DNA of 64,000 nt from JANYHF01 sp963732765 (GTDB lineage Bacteria; Pseudomonadota; Alphaproteobacteria; Rhizobiales; Hyphomicrobiaceae), in NCBI GenBank assembly GCA_963732765.1, contig CAVTAS010000006.1, forward strand, positions 124,001-188,000, given 5' to 3'. Below the pieces are notes generated by a model. It saw only the letters and a program-made list of their open reading frames with translations, was not told the DNA's origin and searched no databases. Made by a program: the position numbers and the translations under genes. Shown in pieces: positions 7,360 to 17,894 of the stretch (position 1 is its first letter; each line of letters begins with the position of its first letter).

Positions 7360-10300
7360 TGGCGGATGCCCGCCCAGCGCGCGTGTTCAACCTCCCTGCG
7401 GGCCGGCCGTTTCTGCGCGAGCTGGCCGAGGCGATCCTGGCGGGGCGCGTACCGGGTACCGGCAAAAGCGCTCCCGATCCGCTCACGCTGCCCAAAACCC
7501 TGTTGCTGCTGCCCACCCGCCGCGCCTGCAAGGCCATGCAAGAGGCCTTCCTCGACGCCAGCGCCGGCCGCGCGTTGCTGCTGCCGCGCATCCGCCCGAT
7601 CGGCGACGCCGACGAGGACGAGAGCCTGATCAGCTCGGGCGACGAGGCCTGGATCGGCGGCACGGCGGCCATGGATCTCGCCCCCGCCATGGACAAGATC
7701 GAGCGCCACCTCATCCTGACCAGCCTGGTGCTGAAGTGGATCCACCAGCGAACGCTGGCGTTGGCGCACGCCGACGAAGCCATGGAAACCCGCGAGATCC
7801 TGCCCGGCGCCGAGACACCCGCGCAAGCTTCGGCGCTCGCCCGCGGCCTGGCCAGCCTGATGGATATGGTGGAGACGGAGGGGGCCGATCTCGGCAAGCT
7901 GGTCGATCTGGCCCCCGCGCAGTTCTCCGAGCAGTGGCGGCAAACCACCGACTTTCTCAACATCCTCTCCGGTGTCTGGCCCGCCATCCTGGCCGCCAGC
8001 GACAAGCTCTCGCCCGCCGACCGGCGCAACAAGCTCCTTACACTGCAGGCCCAGCAGTGGTTGCACAAATCGCCCGCCGGCCCCGTGATCGTCGCGGGTG
8101 TCACCGGCAGCATCCCCGCCACGGCAGAACTCATGCGCGTGGTCGCCGGGCTGCCGCAGGGCGCCGTCGTGCTGGCCGGCCTTGATCAGACCCTCGACAA
8201 TGAGACGTGGGCTGCCGTTCATCCCGGCGCGCCGTCGCATCCGCAGTACCGGCTGGCGACCTTGCTCAATCGCTTCGGCATGGCACGGAGCGGTGTTCTC
8301 GATCTGACGCCAACGGACGATCGCCAGCGCTTCGTGAGCGAAGCGCTGCGCCCGGCCGAAACGACGGCGGCCTGGGGCGATTTTTCCACGCGCCTGGACA
8401 AGGCCAAGGTTGCGGCGGCGCTCACGGGCATCACCCGCCTCGACGCCGCCAGCCCTGAGGACGAAGCCGAAGCCATCGCACTGATCATGCGCCGCGCCGC
8501 CGACACTCCGGCCGTGACGGCAGCGCTGGTCACGCCCGACCGCATTCTCGCGCGCCGCGTCGCCGTGCGCCTTTCCAGCTGGGGCATTTCCATCGACGAC
8601 AGCGCCGGCCGCCCGCTTTCGAAAACCCCGCCCGGCGTTCTTTTTGATCTGATCGTCAGTGTGCTGGCGACCGACTTCGCGCCCGCCGCGCTGATGGCGT
8701 TGTTGAAACATCCGCTCACCCGGCTTGGCCTTAGCGTGCTCGACGCCCGGCGCGGCGCGCGCATGCTGGAACTGCGCGCGCTGCGCCGGCCCAACCTGGG
8801 CGCGGGCCTTGCCAGTCTGCGCCAGCTGCTGGCCGAAAAACCCGATACACCGGACCCCGACGATATCGCGCCCCATCACCGCGCCATCTCCGGCATGTCC
8901 GACCGCGACGCCGCGCTCGCCCGTACCGTGCTCGACCAGTTGGAGCTGGCGATGGCACCATTGCAGGCGCTGGCCGGGACGGGCGGGTTACATCCCCTGG
9001 CCACGCTCATCGATGCGCATATCGCCACGGCCGAACTGATCGCCACCGACGAAACCGGCACCTTCGATGCGCTCTGGGCCGAGTCTGCGGGTGAAGCGGC
9101 CGCCACCTATCTCGCCCATCTGACGGCGGCGGGCAGCAATGGCCTGGCCGTCACGCTTGCGGCGTATCCGGAGCTTTACCGCAGCCTGATCTCAACCGAG
9201 ACGGTGCGCGCCGCCCGCACCAGTCATCCGAACCTGACCATCCTGGGGCCGTTCGAGGCCCGCCTGCTGCAGCCCGACATCGTCATCCTGGGCGGCCTCA
9301 ACGATGGCGTCGCGCCTGAAATAGCGGAACCCGATCCCTGGCTGAACCGGCCCATGCTGGCCGAGCTGGGCCTGCCGCAGCCGGAGACCCGTATCGGCGA
9401 TGCCGCGCACGACTTCGTACAATTGCTCAGTGCAAAGACGGCTTATCTCACCCGCGCCGTGAAACGCGATGGCGCGCCGACCGTGGCCTCGCGCTGGCTG
9501 CTGCGGCTGGACGCGGTGCTGGCGGGATTGGGCTTGGACGGAGCTTTTGCGGGCGATGCGCAGGAACCCTGGCTGGCCTGGGCGCAGACGCAGAAAGCAC
9601 TGACGACGTTCTCGCCTCGCCCCGCACCTGCGCCACGCCCACCGCTCGCCTCCCGCCCGCGCCAGCTCAGCGTCACGCGCATCGAGCATTGGATGGCCAA
9701 CCCTTACGCGATTTTCGCGCGCGAGATCCTGCGGTTGGAGCCGATGCCGGACCTCGGCGGCGCGCCCGAGGCCAGCATCCGTGGGCAGATCATCCACCGG
9801 GCGTTGCACCGCTTTGCGTCCAAGCATCCCGATGCCCTGCCTGCAGATATTGCCGCCGCGCTGGTGGCCGAGGCCGACATCGCGATGCAGCGCCTGGCCG
9901 CCCATCCGCGTGTGGCGGCGTTCTGGCGGCCGCGCTTCGCCAGGTTCGCGCACTGGTTCGCCGGATCGGAAGGCACGCGCCGCGCCGGGATTATCAGGAC
10001 CCAGAGCGAAGTCTCCGGCGCGATTGCGCTGGTGGCTCCCGGCGGTCCGTTCCGTCTGACAGCGCGCGCCGATCGGATCGATACACTTACGGGCGGCGGC
10101 CTGGTGATCACCGACTACAAGACCGGAACCATCCCGTCCGATGGCCGCGTCACGGCCGGGCTGGCGCCGCAACTGCCGCTGGAGGCCGCCATCGCGGCGG
10201 ACGGCGGCTTTACGGGCATTGCGGCGGGACCGGTAACGCTGCTGCGCTTCATCGCGGCGACCGGCGGCGAGCCACCCGGCCTCGACCATACGGTGAAGAC

Positions 10301-10496
10301 GGACGATATAAAGGCGCTGGCGGCCGCAACTCTGGCCGGACTGCAGCGCCTGATCGCGCGCTTCGACGATCCGGCCACGCCCTATGCCTCGCTGCGCCGT
10401 CCCAGCTTCGCAACCACGGCGAGGTACGACGACTACGCCCATCTGGCGCGCGTGAAGGAATGGTCGCTGGCCGCCGATGGAGCCGGGGATGAGTGA
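7359..10496 (+). CDS. addB: double-strand break repair protein AddB
   Basis: A 1045-residue subunit of the AddAB helicase-nuclease, which processes double-strand breaks for RecA loading. The N-terminus (FNLPAGRPFLRELAEAIL, then LLLLPTRRACKAMQEAFL) fits the inactivated helicase-like part of alphaproteobacterial AddB. The C-terminal RecB-like nuclease domain shows LSVTRIEHWMANPYAIFAR, GQIIHRALHRF and the catalytic DYKTG. The start at 7359 overlaps the upstream stop by one base. The reading frame is open a further 1.4 kb upstream only because the two frameshifted genes before it happen not to stop; this is not a fusion. Confidence 0.92.
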   Translation: MADARPARVFNLPAGRPFLRELAEAILAGRVPGTGKSAPDPLTLPKTLLLLPTRRACKAMQEAFLDASAGRALLLPRIRPIGDADEDESLISSGDEAWIGGTAAMDLAPAMDKIERHLILTSLVLKWIHQRTLALAHADEAMETREILPGAETPAQASALARGLASLMDMVETEGADLGKLVDLAPAQFSEQWRQTTDFLNILSGVWPAILAASDKLSPADRRNKLLTLQAQQWLHKSPAGPVIVAGVTGSIPATAELMRVVAGLPQGAVVLAGLDQTLDNETWAAVHPGAPSHPQYRLATLLNRFGMARSGVLDLTPTDDRQRFVSEALRPAETTAAWGDFSTRLDKAKVAAALTGITRLDAASPEDEAEAIALIMRRAADTPAVTAALVTPDRILARRVAVRLSSWGISIDDSAGRPLSKTPPGVLFDLIVSVLATDFAPAALMALLKHPLTRLGLSVLDARRGARMLELRALRRPNLGAGLASLRQLLAEKPDTPDPDDIAPHHRAISGMSDRDAALARTVLDQLELAMAPLQALAGTGGLHPLATLIDAHIATAELIATDETGTFDALWAESAGEAAATYLAHLTAAGSNGLAVTLAAYPELYRSLISTETVRAARTSHPNLTILGPFEARLLQPDIVILGGLNDGVAPEIAEPDPWLNRPMLAELGLPQPETRIGDAAHDFVQLLSAKTAYLTRAVKRDGAPTVASRWLLRLDAVLAGLGLDGAFAGDAQEPWLAWAQTQKALTTFSPRPAPAPRPPLASRPRQLSVTRIEHWMANPYAIFAREILRLEPMPDLGGAPEASIRGQIIHRALHRFASKHPDALPADIAAALVAEADIAMQRLAAHPRVAAFWRPRFARFAHWFAGSEGTRRAGIIRTQSEVSGAIALVAPGGPFRLTARADRIDTLTGGGLVITDYKTGTIPSDGRVTAGLAPQLPLEAAIAADGGFTGIAAGPVTLLRFIAATGGEPPGLDHTVKTDDIKALAAATLAGLQRLIARFDDPATPYASLRRPSFATTARYDDYAHLARVKEWSLAADGAGDE

Positions 10497-10530
10497 GCGC
10501 GGAGATAACTTGCGCAGGCGCGACTGCCTT

Positions 10531-10666
10531 CCTTCTCCCAATGGGAGAAGGTGGCGCGCAGCGCCGGATGAGGGGATCGGCGGTGCCGTGTGGCACGCTG
10601 GTGCGATAACCTCTGGCCGCAATCCCCTCCTCCGCCCTTCGGGCACCTTCTCCCAAAGGGAGAAGG
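10531..10666. repeat. short palindromic repeat pair (CCTTCTCCC/GGGAGAAGG type)
   Basis: Two hairpins of CCTTCTCCC facing GGGAGAAGG (about 10531-10551 and 10646-10666) flank a 90-base centre containing CCGGATGAGGGG and CCCCTCCTCCGCCCTTCGGG, itself roughly palindromic. It is related in sequence style to the longer elements at 1207 and 30102 but lacks their inner blocks. It sits just after the addB stop and may end its transcript. Confidence 0.7.
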
Positions 10667-10803
10667 TCATAGAGCCGCGCAGCCGGAGTTTGATGTCAAC
10701 GATACGGGCAGGTGCTCCTTCTCCTCTCCCCCTCCTTGGGCAACTCTCAACCACAAACGCTGCAGCTACTTGCGCCACTATTTGGGCCAAGACCCCGCAG
10801 TAT

Positions 10804-10920
10804 CGTCACCCCGGCGTAGGCCGGGGCCTGCCCGAGGCGATAGAAAAGTGCGCCGGTGCAATACGAAAAGGCGTGTCTTACCTGCAGCTTGGACAGGTCC
10901 CGGCCTTCGCCGGGATGACG
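10804..10920. repeat. inverted repeat element of the CGTCACCCCGGC...GCCGGGATGACG type
   Basis: Arms 10804-10830 and 10894-10920 form an imperfect inverted repeat (CGTCACCCCGGCGTAGGCCG against CGGCCTTCGCCGGGATGACG). This is the same general type as the element at 3831. The 63 bases between show no open frame of interest. It is one of three consecutive repeat elements filling the 680 bases between addB and addA. Confidence 0.7.
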
Positions 10921-10975
10921 GTTTGGGATTTGGAGTGTGAACGGGCCGGAACTGACTCACTCAATGATGAAACCG

Positions 10976-11158
10976 TCCTTAGGGGGAAAGGATGTCGCCC
11001 GGGCCGCCTTTGCGGCGAGGAACTCAGCGACAGGTGAGGGGCAGCCGCTTGCTCCGCACTCGCTGCAACAGGGGCCGGCTCAACGCACGGACTCGTTGCT
11101 GCCCCTCATCCGGCCCTTCGGGCCACTTTCTTCCCCGCGAAGTTGCGAGGGAGAAGGA
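10976..11158. repeat. composite palindromic intergenic repeat, copy 3 (degenerate)
   Basis: Contains the family blocks GTGAGGGGCAGCCGCTTGCTCC, later CTGCCCCTCATCCGGCCC, and a terminal CGCGAAGTTGCGAGGGAGAAGG, but the opening hairpin is decayed (CCTTAGGGGGAAAGGATGTC). It ends 20 bases before the addA start, so the addA promoter must lie in or upstream of repeat sequence. Confidence 0.65.
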
Positions 11159-11178
11159 AAGAGGACTGGAGGCACGCC

Positions 11179-14100
11179 ATGACCTCAGCCCTCTCCCTCG
11201 TTGCCGCGCAGCAGCGCAAGGCCACCGATCCCACGGCGTCGGCCTGGGTCAGCGCCAACGCGGGCACCGGCAAGACTTATGTCCTGGTACGCCGTGTGCT
11301 GCGGCTGCTGCTGGCTGGCAGCGCGCCGGATCGGATCTTGTGCCTTACCTTCACCAAGGCGGCCGCGTCGGAGATGGCCAACCGGCTGTTCCGGCAGCTC
11401 GCCACCTGGGCGGTCGCGGACGTTGCGCGGCTTACCAAAGATCTTGCCGGACTGCTCGGCCGCGCGCCGACACCGGCCGAAATCGCCCGCACGCGCACGC
11501 TGTTTGCCGCCGCCATCGAGACGCCGGGCGGGCTGAAAGTGCAGACCATTCACGGCTTTTGCGAGCGGCTGCTGCAGCGCTTCCCGCTGGAGGCCGGTCT
11601 CTCGCCGGGCTTTGCCGTGCTCGACGAACAGCAGCAGGCCGCGCTGCTCGAGGCCAGCACGGCCGCGGTGCTCTCCGAGGCGACATCGGCTGAGGGCCCG
11701 TTGCTGGACGCGCTGAACCGGATTGTCGCCAATGCCGGCGAGGGAACGTTCGAGACGCTGCTCAAGACTGCCATCAACGAGCGCGACGCCATCCGCGAGC
11801 TGCTGTTGAAAGCCGCCGACGCCGATGATCCGTTTACAGAGATCGAGGCGCGGTTGCGCAAGTTGCTCGGCGTGCCGCCCGATACCAGCGAAGACGATCT
11901 GACCACGGTATTTTACAACCTCTTCACCGAAGACGCCATCGGCGACATTGTTGGTGCCCTGCATACTGGCAGCAGCATGGACCTGAACGCCGCCGACCGG
12001 CTGTCGGTTGCGCTGATCGCGACCTCGCCCGCCGAGAAAATTGCGGCGCTGACGTCGTTTCTCCTCACCGAGAAGCGCGAGCCACGCAAGAAGCTCGCGA
12101 CCAAGGGCGTGGCCGACCACCATCCCGGGCTACTTGATCAACTCAATCGCGCCGCCGAAAGCGCCGCTATTCTGACACAACAGCGCCAGGGCCTGGCGCT
12201 TGCCACCGCCACATCGGCGCTGCTGCGCATCGCCGACCGCGTTATCGATCAGTACACAGCGCGCAAGAACGCCAATGCCGGGTTGGACTACGCCGACCTG
12301 ATCGCCAAGACGGCGGGGCTGCTGTCGTCGTCTGCCGACACGCAATGGGTGCTGTTCAAGCTCGACGGCGGGCTCGATCACATCCTGGTCGATGAGGCGC
12401 AGGACACCAGCCCCTTACAATGGCGCATCGTGACCGCGCTGGCCGAGGAGTTCTTTGCCGGGGCCGGGGCGGGAGACCGTCAGCGCACGGTGTTTGCGGT
12501 CGGCGACGAGAAGCAGTCGATCTATGGCTTTCAGGGCGCGGCGCCGAAGCTGTTTGAGAAAACGGGCCGGGAGTTTGAAGATCAAGCCGCCATGGCCCGC
12601 AGCAGCTATTTCCGCGTTGCTCTGAACACGTCGTTCCGCAGCGTCGCGCCGGTGCTGGAAGCGGTCGACCGCGTGTTCGCGACGCCCGAGGCGGCTTCGG
12701 GCCTGACGGCCAGCGGCGATCCGGTTGTTCATGCCGTGCATCGCCTGGGTGAGGGCGGGCGGATCGAGATCTGGCCGACCGAGGTCGCCGAGGAGGTGCA
12801 GCCGGAGGAACCCTGGCTGCCACTCGCGCCCAGCGACACCACCGCCCCCGAGGTCCGGCTCGCCGCGAGAATCGCCGATACCATCGCGGGATGGATCGCG
12901 TCGGGCGAAAAGATTGTCGCGGAGAACCGTCCGATCACACCGGGCGATGTGCTGATTCTCTTGCGCAAGCGCAACCCGTTCGCGCCGGTAATCATCCGTG
13001 CCCTGAAGGCGCGCGGCATCCCGGTGGCGGGCGCCGATCGCATCAAGGTCACGCAGCAGATCGCGGTCGAGGACTTGGTCGCGCTCGGCCATTTTCTGCT
13101 GCTGCCGGAGGACGATCTGGCGCTGGCGACGGTGCTGAAGTCGCCGCTGATCGGCCTCGACGACGACGATCTGTTCAAGCTCGGGCATACGCGGCGCGGT
13201 ACGCTGTGGAGCGCGCTGCAAAAGCAGGCCACAGACGATCCGCGTTTCACCGAGGCCGTCGAGGCGCTGAAGCGCTGGCGCTCGGAAGCCGATTTCTTCC
13301 CGCCGTTCGAATTCTATTCCCGCCTGCTCGACAAGGACGGCCGACGCGCGCGGCTGCTGTCGCGGCTCGGCCCCGAGGCGGGCGACGCCATCGACGAATT
13401 CCTCAACCTCGCCATCCGCTTCGACCAGGACGAGCCGCCCTCGCTGCAGGGCTTTGTCGACTGGCTCGGCAAAGCCGAACCCGAGATCAAGCGCGACATG
13501 GACCAGGGCCGCAACGAGGTGCGCGTCATGACCGTACACGGAGCAAAAGGTCTGGAGGCGCCGATCGTGTTCCTGCCCGATACCTGCTCGGTGAAGGGGG
13601 CGGGCGATCCGAGCCTGGTGACGATCGCCGAGGGCGAGACCGATCGGTCTGGGCGCTGAAGGGATCGTCGGGCGTGCCGGCGATCGCCGAGGCACGAGCG
13701 GCGCGCGCGGATGCGGACCGCGAGGAGCGCAACCGCTTGTTGTATGTGGCGATGACGCGCGCCAAGGACCGGTTGTATGTCGGTGGTTTCGAGGGCGCGC
13801 GCGCCCGGCCGGCGGGTTGCTGGTACGACCTGATGGTCAATGCGCTGCAGCCGATGTGTTTGCCGGTTGCCGAGCAGGATGGTCGCAAGATTCTCCGCTA
13901 TGACGTCATAAATTCCCGAGATCTTCCTGTCGTTTCACAACTGACACCCAAACTTTCCCAATCGATTCCCTATCCTGATTGGGCCCTGCAGCACGCCCCC
14001 AAGAGTCTGGCGCGCATGGTGCCGCTCGCCCCCTCGCGCATCGCCCCGCTGGAAACCGAGGAGGGGACAGGCCATCCCGCGCCCGCCGATCCGACCCCCG

Positions 14101-14660
14101 GCCCGCGCCTGCTCGGCACCGGCAACCGCTTCCTGCGCGGCAGTCTGACCCATGCCTTGCTGCAGCATCTGCCGACCGTGCCGCAACGCTCCCGCGCGGC
14201 CGCCGCCAAGCGCTATCTGGCCGTGCGTGGCGCCGAATTGCCGCCCAAAGTGCGCGCCGGGATCGTCGACGAAGTCGTTGCAATACTTGAAGATTCCGCC
14301 TTCGGCGCGGTCTTCGGCACGGGCTCGGAAGCCGAGGTTCCGATCGCTGCCGAGATCGCTCTGGCGTCCGGCCCGCCGCTCCGGATCGCCGGTCAGATCG
14401 ACCGGTTGCTGGTCACCAAGGACACGGTCACCCTGATCGACTTCAAGACCAACCGCCCGCCGCCGCAGGACGTCGCCGGCGTACCCGAAGCCTACCTCCT
14501 GCAGCTGGCCGCCTATCGCCTGGCGCTGGCCCGCATTTACCCCGGAAAAGCCCTGAAATCCGCCCTCCTGTGGACTTACGAGACCCGCCTGATGGAAATT
14601 CCCGCCGCCCTCCTGGCCCCTCACGAAAACGCGATCCTCACCGGCAAACCCTGGTCTTGA
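11179..14660 (+). CDS. addA: double-strand break repair helicase AddA, one frameshift
   Basis: The helicase-nuclease partner of AddB, about 1160 residues. The Walker A motif SANAGTGKTYVLVRR lies at residues 25-40, followed by LCLTFTKAAASEMANR, the DEAQDTSPLQW box, VGDEKQSIYGFQGA, and VRVMTVHGAKGLEAPIVFLPD. The frame then breaks near 13644-13647 (apparent loss of one base) and resumes with LLYVAMTRAKDRLYVGGF and the RecB-like nuclease motif LIDFKTNRPPP. All motifs on both sides are intact, so the break is probably an error in the read. GGAGG about 7 bases before the ATG sets the start. Normally co-transcribed with addB; here repeats intervene. Confidence 0.9.
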
Positions 14661-14740
14661 CGCGGGGCCGCCCCATTCATACCTACTGGTGCAACGGCCC
14701 GCGACATACGAGTTCGTCTTGGCCATGCAAGGAGAGATTT

Positions 14741-15061
14741 ATGAGCACGCAAGCCGTCACCGACAAGTCGTTCGACGCCGAAGTCGCCAAGTCCGACCTG
14801 CCGGTCGTGGTCGACTTCTGGGCGGAGTGGTGCGGCCCCTGCAAGGCCATCGGCCCGGCCCTGGAGCAGATCGCCGGCGAGATGGCCGGCAAGGTCAAGA
14901 TCACCAAGCTGAACATCGACGAGAACCCGGAAATGACCAATCATTTCAAGGTCATGTCGATCCCGACCCTGATGATCTTCAAGGACGGCAAGGTGGTCGC
15001 GACGCAGATCGGTTCGCTGCAGAAGAACCGCCTGGAAGAGTGGATCAAGAAGTCGATTTAG
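14741..15061 (+). CDS. trxA: thioredoxin
   Basis: A 106-residue thioredoxin with the WCGPC active site at about residues 30-34 (VVDFWAEWCGPCKAIGP), the cis-proline loop in MSIPTLMIFKDGK and standard length. It reduces disulfides in cytoplasmic proteins. AAGGAGAG stands 3-10 bases before the ATG. The addA-trxA order is common in alphaproteobacteria; the 80-base gap leaves room for its own promoter. It converges on folC, with a GC-rich hairpin between the stops. Confidence 0.95.
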   Translation: MSTQAVTDKSFDAEVAKSDLPVVVDFWAEWCGPCKAIGPALEQIAGEMAGKVKITKLNIDENPEMTNHFKVMSIPTLMIFKDGKVVATQIGSLQKNRLEEWIKKSI

Positions 15062-15084
15062 GCGCATCGGGAACGCGGACTGTG

Positions 15085-15106
15085 GGGGCGACCCACGGGT
15101 CGCCCC
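15085..15106. terminator. GC-rich hairpin between convergent trxA and folC
   Basis: A ten-base stem, GGGGCGACCC (15085-15094) with GGGTCGCCCC (15097-15106), lies in the 58 bases between the trxA and folC stop codons. There is no T-run on either strand, so it is not a classic intrinsic terminator. The CGCCCCTAC edge resembles the longer inverted repeat at 54569-54636, which suggests a dispersed hairpin family doing duty as a transcript end. Confidence 0.5.
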
Positions 15107-15119
15107 TACAACTGTGAAC

Positions 15120-16484
15120 TTAGTTCACACCCGTCCGCTTGGCCGCCGCTACGGCCGCCTGGTCCGCCGCTAGACACGCCCCCGCCAGGTGCAATGAGCC
15201 GCACACCAGCACGCGCACGGGCTTAGCGTTGGCCCTGACCGCAATCGCCGCTAAGCCGTCCTGCAGGCTTGCTGTGGGCTGCGCATAAATGCCCGCCGCC
15301 TGCGCTGCGGCCGCAATTTCGGCGGGAGCGTATGGTCCTGCGTAAGCGCGCGACACGTCGGGCACTTCGATCCCGGTAACGCTGCGGGCAAGACCACGGA
15401 AGGGCCGCAGGTAGGCCTCCAGCGCCTTCGATCTAAGCATGCCCAACACCAGGTGCAGCGGCTTTGGTGCGCGCTCCTCCAGCTCGGCCATGGCCTGGGC
15501 GATCACGGCTGCAGCAGCGGCGTTGTGGCCGCCATCGACCCAGAGTTCCGATCCCTCGGGTAGCACGGCGACCAAACCGGTGCGCGACAGCGGTTGCAAT
15601 CGCCCCGGCCAGGATACCCTCGTAAGGCCCCTGGAAATGGCGGATTCCGGGGGCGTCAGCGCGCTGCCCAGCCGCTGCGCCGAGGCCACCGCCAGCCCGG
15701 CATTGTCGATCTGATGGCGGCCGGCAAGGGCGGGCAGCGGCAGGTCCATCAGGCCGCTCTCGTCCTGGTAGATCAGGCGGCCATGCTGCTCGTAAGCGTC
15801 CCAATCCTGGCCGTGCTCGGAGAGCAGAACGCCTTTGGTAACCGCCACCTCGCGCAGTTTTTCGAGCGCCTGTAGAGACTGGCGGCCGACCACGCAGGGC
15901 GTGCCGGATTTGAGGATTCCCGCCTTTTCGCCAGCAATATCCGGCAGTGTCGGGCCGAGAAACTCGACGTGATCGAGATCGATCGGCGTCAGGATAGTCA
16001 ATAGCGGACGGGCGACCACGTTGGTCGCGTCCAGCCGGCCGCCGAGGCCGGTTTCCAGCAGCAGCACATCGGCCGGGGTCTCGGCGAAGGCCAGCAGCGC
16101 GGCAGCCGTCTCCCCCTCAAAGGACGTCAACGGAGCGCCGGCATTGGCCGCGATCACGCGGCCCAGACAATCCGTAAGCTGCTTATCTGCGATGTCCCGG
16201 CTCGATCCGGGGGCATCGGCCAACCGCACGGTCTCGTGAAAGCGCTGCAGCGGCGGGGAATGGTAGCTGTGCACGCGCCTTCCGTCGGCCTCCAGCATGG
16301 CGCGCAACAGGGCCAGCACCGATCCCTTGGCATTGGTGCCCGCCACATGCACCACGGGCGGTAGGCGCTGCTCGGGATGGCCCAGCTCAGACAGCAGACG
16401 GTGCATGCGGTCCAGCGTCAGGTCGATCCGCTGGGGATGCAACCGGCGCAGTTCGGCAAGTAAACTGGCGGAGCCGGTCGTCAC
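15120..16484 (-). CDS. folC: bifunctional folylpolyglutamate synthase/dihydrofolate synthase
   Basis: A 454-residue Mur ligase-like enzyme that adds glutamate to dihydropteroate and then to folates. Visible are the ATP-binding loop VAGTNAKGSVLALL, the substrate loop SYHSPPLQRFHETVRL, ETGLGGRLDATN and the DLDHVEFLG and VDGGHNAAAA boxes. It starts with GTG at 16484, four bases inside the end of prfA (GTGA overlap), so the two are translationally coupled. In many alphaproteobacteria folC follows accD or trxA; here it is downstream of prfA and convergent with trxA. Confidence 0.92.
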   Translation of the reverse strand: MTTGSASLLAELRRLHPQRIDLTLDRMHRLLSELGHPEQRLPPVVHVAGTNAKGSVLALLRAMLEADGRRVHSYHSPPLQRFHETVRLADAPGSSRDIADKQLTDCLGRVIAANAGAPLTSFEGETAAALLAFAETPADVLLLETGLGGRLDATNVVARPLLTILTPIDLDHVEFLGPTLPDIAGEKAGILKSGTPCVVGRQSLQALEKLREVAVTKGVLLSEHGQDWDAYEQHGRLIYQDESGLMDLPLPALAGRHQIDNAGLAVASAQRLGSALTPPESAISRGLTRVSWPGRLQPLSRTGLVAVLPEGSELWVDGGHNAAAAAVIAQAMAELEERAPKPLHLVLGMLRSKALEAYLRPFRGLARSVTGIEVPDVSRAYAGPYAPAEIAAAAQAAGIYAQPTASLQDGLAAIAVRANAKPVRVLVCGSLHLAGACLAADQAAVAAAKRTGVN

Positions 16485-17566
16485 GGCCCGCCGCTCTCGT
16501 TCATCTCGGTCAGCAGCTTGGCCTGATGGTCGGCAATCAGAGCATCCACCAGTTCGTCCAGCCCATTGCCCTCCATCAGCTTGGCGAGGTTGTAGAGAGT
16601 GACGTTGATGCGGTGATCGGTGCAGCGGCCTTGCGGAAAGTTGTAGGTGCGGATGCGCTGCGAGCGGTCGCCGGAACCGATCTGGCTCTTGCGCGCGGCC
16701 GAACGCTCGTTGTCGATCTTCTGGCGCTCCAGATCGTAGAGACGTGTGCGCAGCACCTGGAAGACGCGGGCGCGATTCTGATGCTGCGATTTCTCGTTCG
16801 AGGTGATGATGATGCCGGTCGGGATGTGCAGTAGGCGGACGGCGGAATCGGTGGTGTTGACGTGCTGACCGCCCGCGCCGGACGAGCGCATGGTATCGAG
16901 CCGGACGTCCTCCATGCGGATCTCGATGTCGACTTCCTGGGCTTCCGGCAGCACCGCCACCGTGGCCGCCGAGGTGTGGATGCGCCCCGCCCCTTCGGTT
17001 GCCGGCACGCGCTGCACGCGGTGCACGCCGCTCTCGAATTTCATGCGCGCGAACACGCCCTTGCCCGAGATGTTGGCGATCACTTCCTTATAGCCGCCCA
17101 TCTCGCTGTCGCTGGCGCTGATGATCTCCGTCTTCCAGCCGTGCAAATCCGCGTAGCGCGAATACATGCGAAACAGATCGCCCGCGAACAGCGCCGCCTC
17201 GTCGCCCCCGGTGCCGGCGCGCACTTCCAGGATGGCGTTGCGGTCGTCGGCCTCGTCCTTGGGCAGCAGCATGATGGTGAGGTCGTGCTGCTGTTTTGCG
17301 ATGCGCGGCTCGATGGCGGCCAATTCCGGCTCGGCCATGGCCTTCATATCGGCATCGTCACCGGCCACCAGGGCTTTCAGATCCTCGCGCTCCTGTTCGG
17401 AGCCGCGCAGCGCCTGAACAGCGTTCACAATGGGGTTGAGGTCGGAAAACTCCTTCGACATTTTGGCAAAGGTCTGCGGATCGAGCCCGCCCTTGGAGAG
17501 ATCGAACTGAAGGTTCTCCCAGCGCTGCACCAGCCGGTCGAGTTTTTCCTTGGGTATGCTGGCCAT
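16481..17566 (-). CDS. prfA: peptide chain release factor 1
   Basis: A 361-residue class I release factor. The GGQ motif that triggers peptide release is in SSGAGGQHVNTTDSAVRL, and the acidic N-terminal helices (REDLKALVAGDDADMKAMAE) and the C-terminal RTYNFPQGRCTDHRIN are standard. The codon-recognition region lies in the segment around RVQRVPATEGAGRIHTSAAT. RF1 reads UAA and UAG. It would usually be followed by prmC; here folC overlaps its stop. In relatives it directly follows ptsP, but three other genes are interposed in this window. Confidence 0.96.
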   Translation of the reverse strand: MASIPKEKLDRLVQRWENLQFDLSKGGLDPQTFAKMSKEFSDLNPIVNAVQALRGSEQEREDLKALVAGDDADMKAMAEPELAAIEPRIAKQQHDLTIMLLPKDEADDRNAILEVRAGTGGDEAALFAGDLFRMYSRYADLHGWKTEIISASDSEMGGYKEVIANISGKGVFARMKFESGVHRVQRVPATEGAGRIHTSAATVAVLPEAQEVDIEIRMEDVRLDTMRSSGAGGQHVNTTDSAVRLLHIPTGIIITSNEKSQHQNRARVFQVLRTRLYDLERQKIDNERSAARKSQIGSGDRSQRIRTYNFPQGRCTDHRINVTLYNLAKLMEGNGLDELVDALIADHQAKLLTEMNESGGP

Positions 17567-17651
17567 GGCTCATGTCGCGACCGTTCGGCCGCCTTTCTTG
17601 TTTCGCGTCGCATCGTTTTAGATCGAAACAAGAACTTGTCGAGCCCTGCGG

Positions 17652-17885
17652 TTACTCGGCAGCTTCGGTCTGTCCGGCCCGATCTGGCCGGAACTCCAGG
17701 ATATCGCCGGGCTGGCACTGCAGCACGTCGCAGATCTTCTCCAGGGTATCGAAGCGGATGCCCTTTACCTTGCCCGATTTCAGCAGGGAGACGTTCTGCT
17801 CGGTGATGCCTATGCGCTCGGAAAGCTCCTTGGAGCGCATCTTGCGCCGTGCCAGCATGACGTCGAGATTGACGATAATGGTCAC
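17652..17885 (-). CDS. small XRE-family (YozG-like) transcriptional regulator
   Basis: A 77-residue protein that is almost entirely one helix-turn-helix (MLARRKMRSKELSERIGITEQNVSLLKSGKVKGIRFDTLEKIC). This is the Cro/C1 YozG-like type that is nearly always paired with a DUF2975 membrane protein. It lies 9 bases after the DUF2975 stop and is surely in the same transcript. Its likely target is the mirror-image promoter at 18477-18533, which drives its own operon and the lipoprotein gene opposite; that is inference from position. Confidence 0.85.
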   Translation of the reverse strand: MTIIVNLDVMLARRKMRSKELSERIGITEQNVSLLKSGKVKGIRFDTLEKICDVLQCQPGDILEFRPDRAGQTEAAE

Positions 17886-17894
17886 GTGGGAGCC

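Noticed and set aside
5907..10496. A 1529-codon open frame that seems to fuse dienelactone hydrolase, nucleotidyltransferase and AddB.
   Set aside because: Only the middle third of the hydrolase and the first part of the nucleotidyltransferase are in this frame. Their remaining motifs are in other frames, and AddB has its own start at 7359. The long frame results from frameshifts plus few stops in GC-rich DNA.
9192..10790. 532-codon minus-strand open frame opposite the end of addB.
   Set aside because: It is the complement of the AddB nuclease domain; the translation is Arg/Gly/Gln-rich without any family signature.
10497..11178. Clustered short repeats that might suggest a CRISPR array.
   Set aside because: The repeats are palindromic elements of different lengths and spacing, not equal direct repeats with unique spacers; no cas genes are present.
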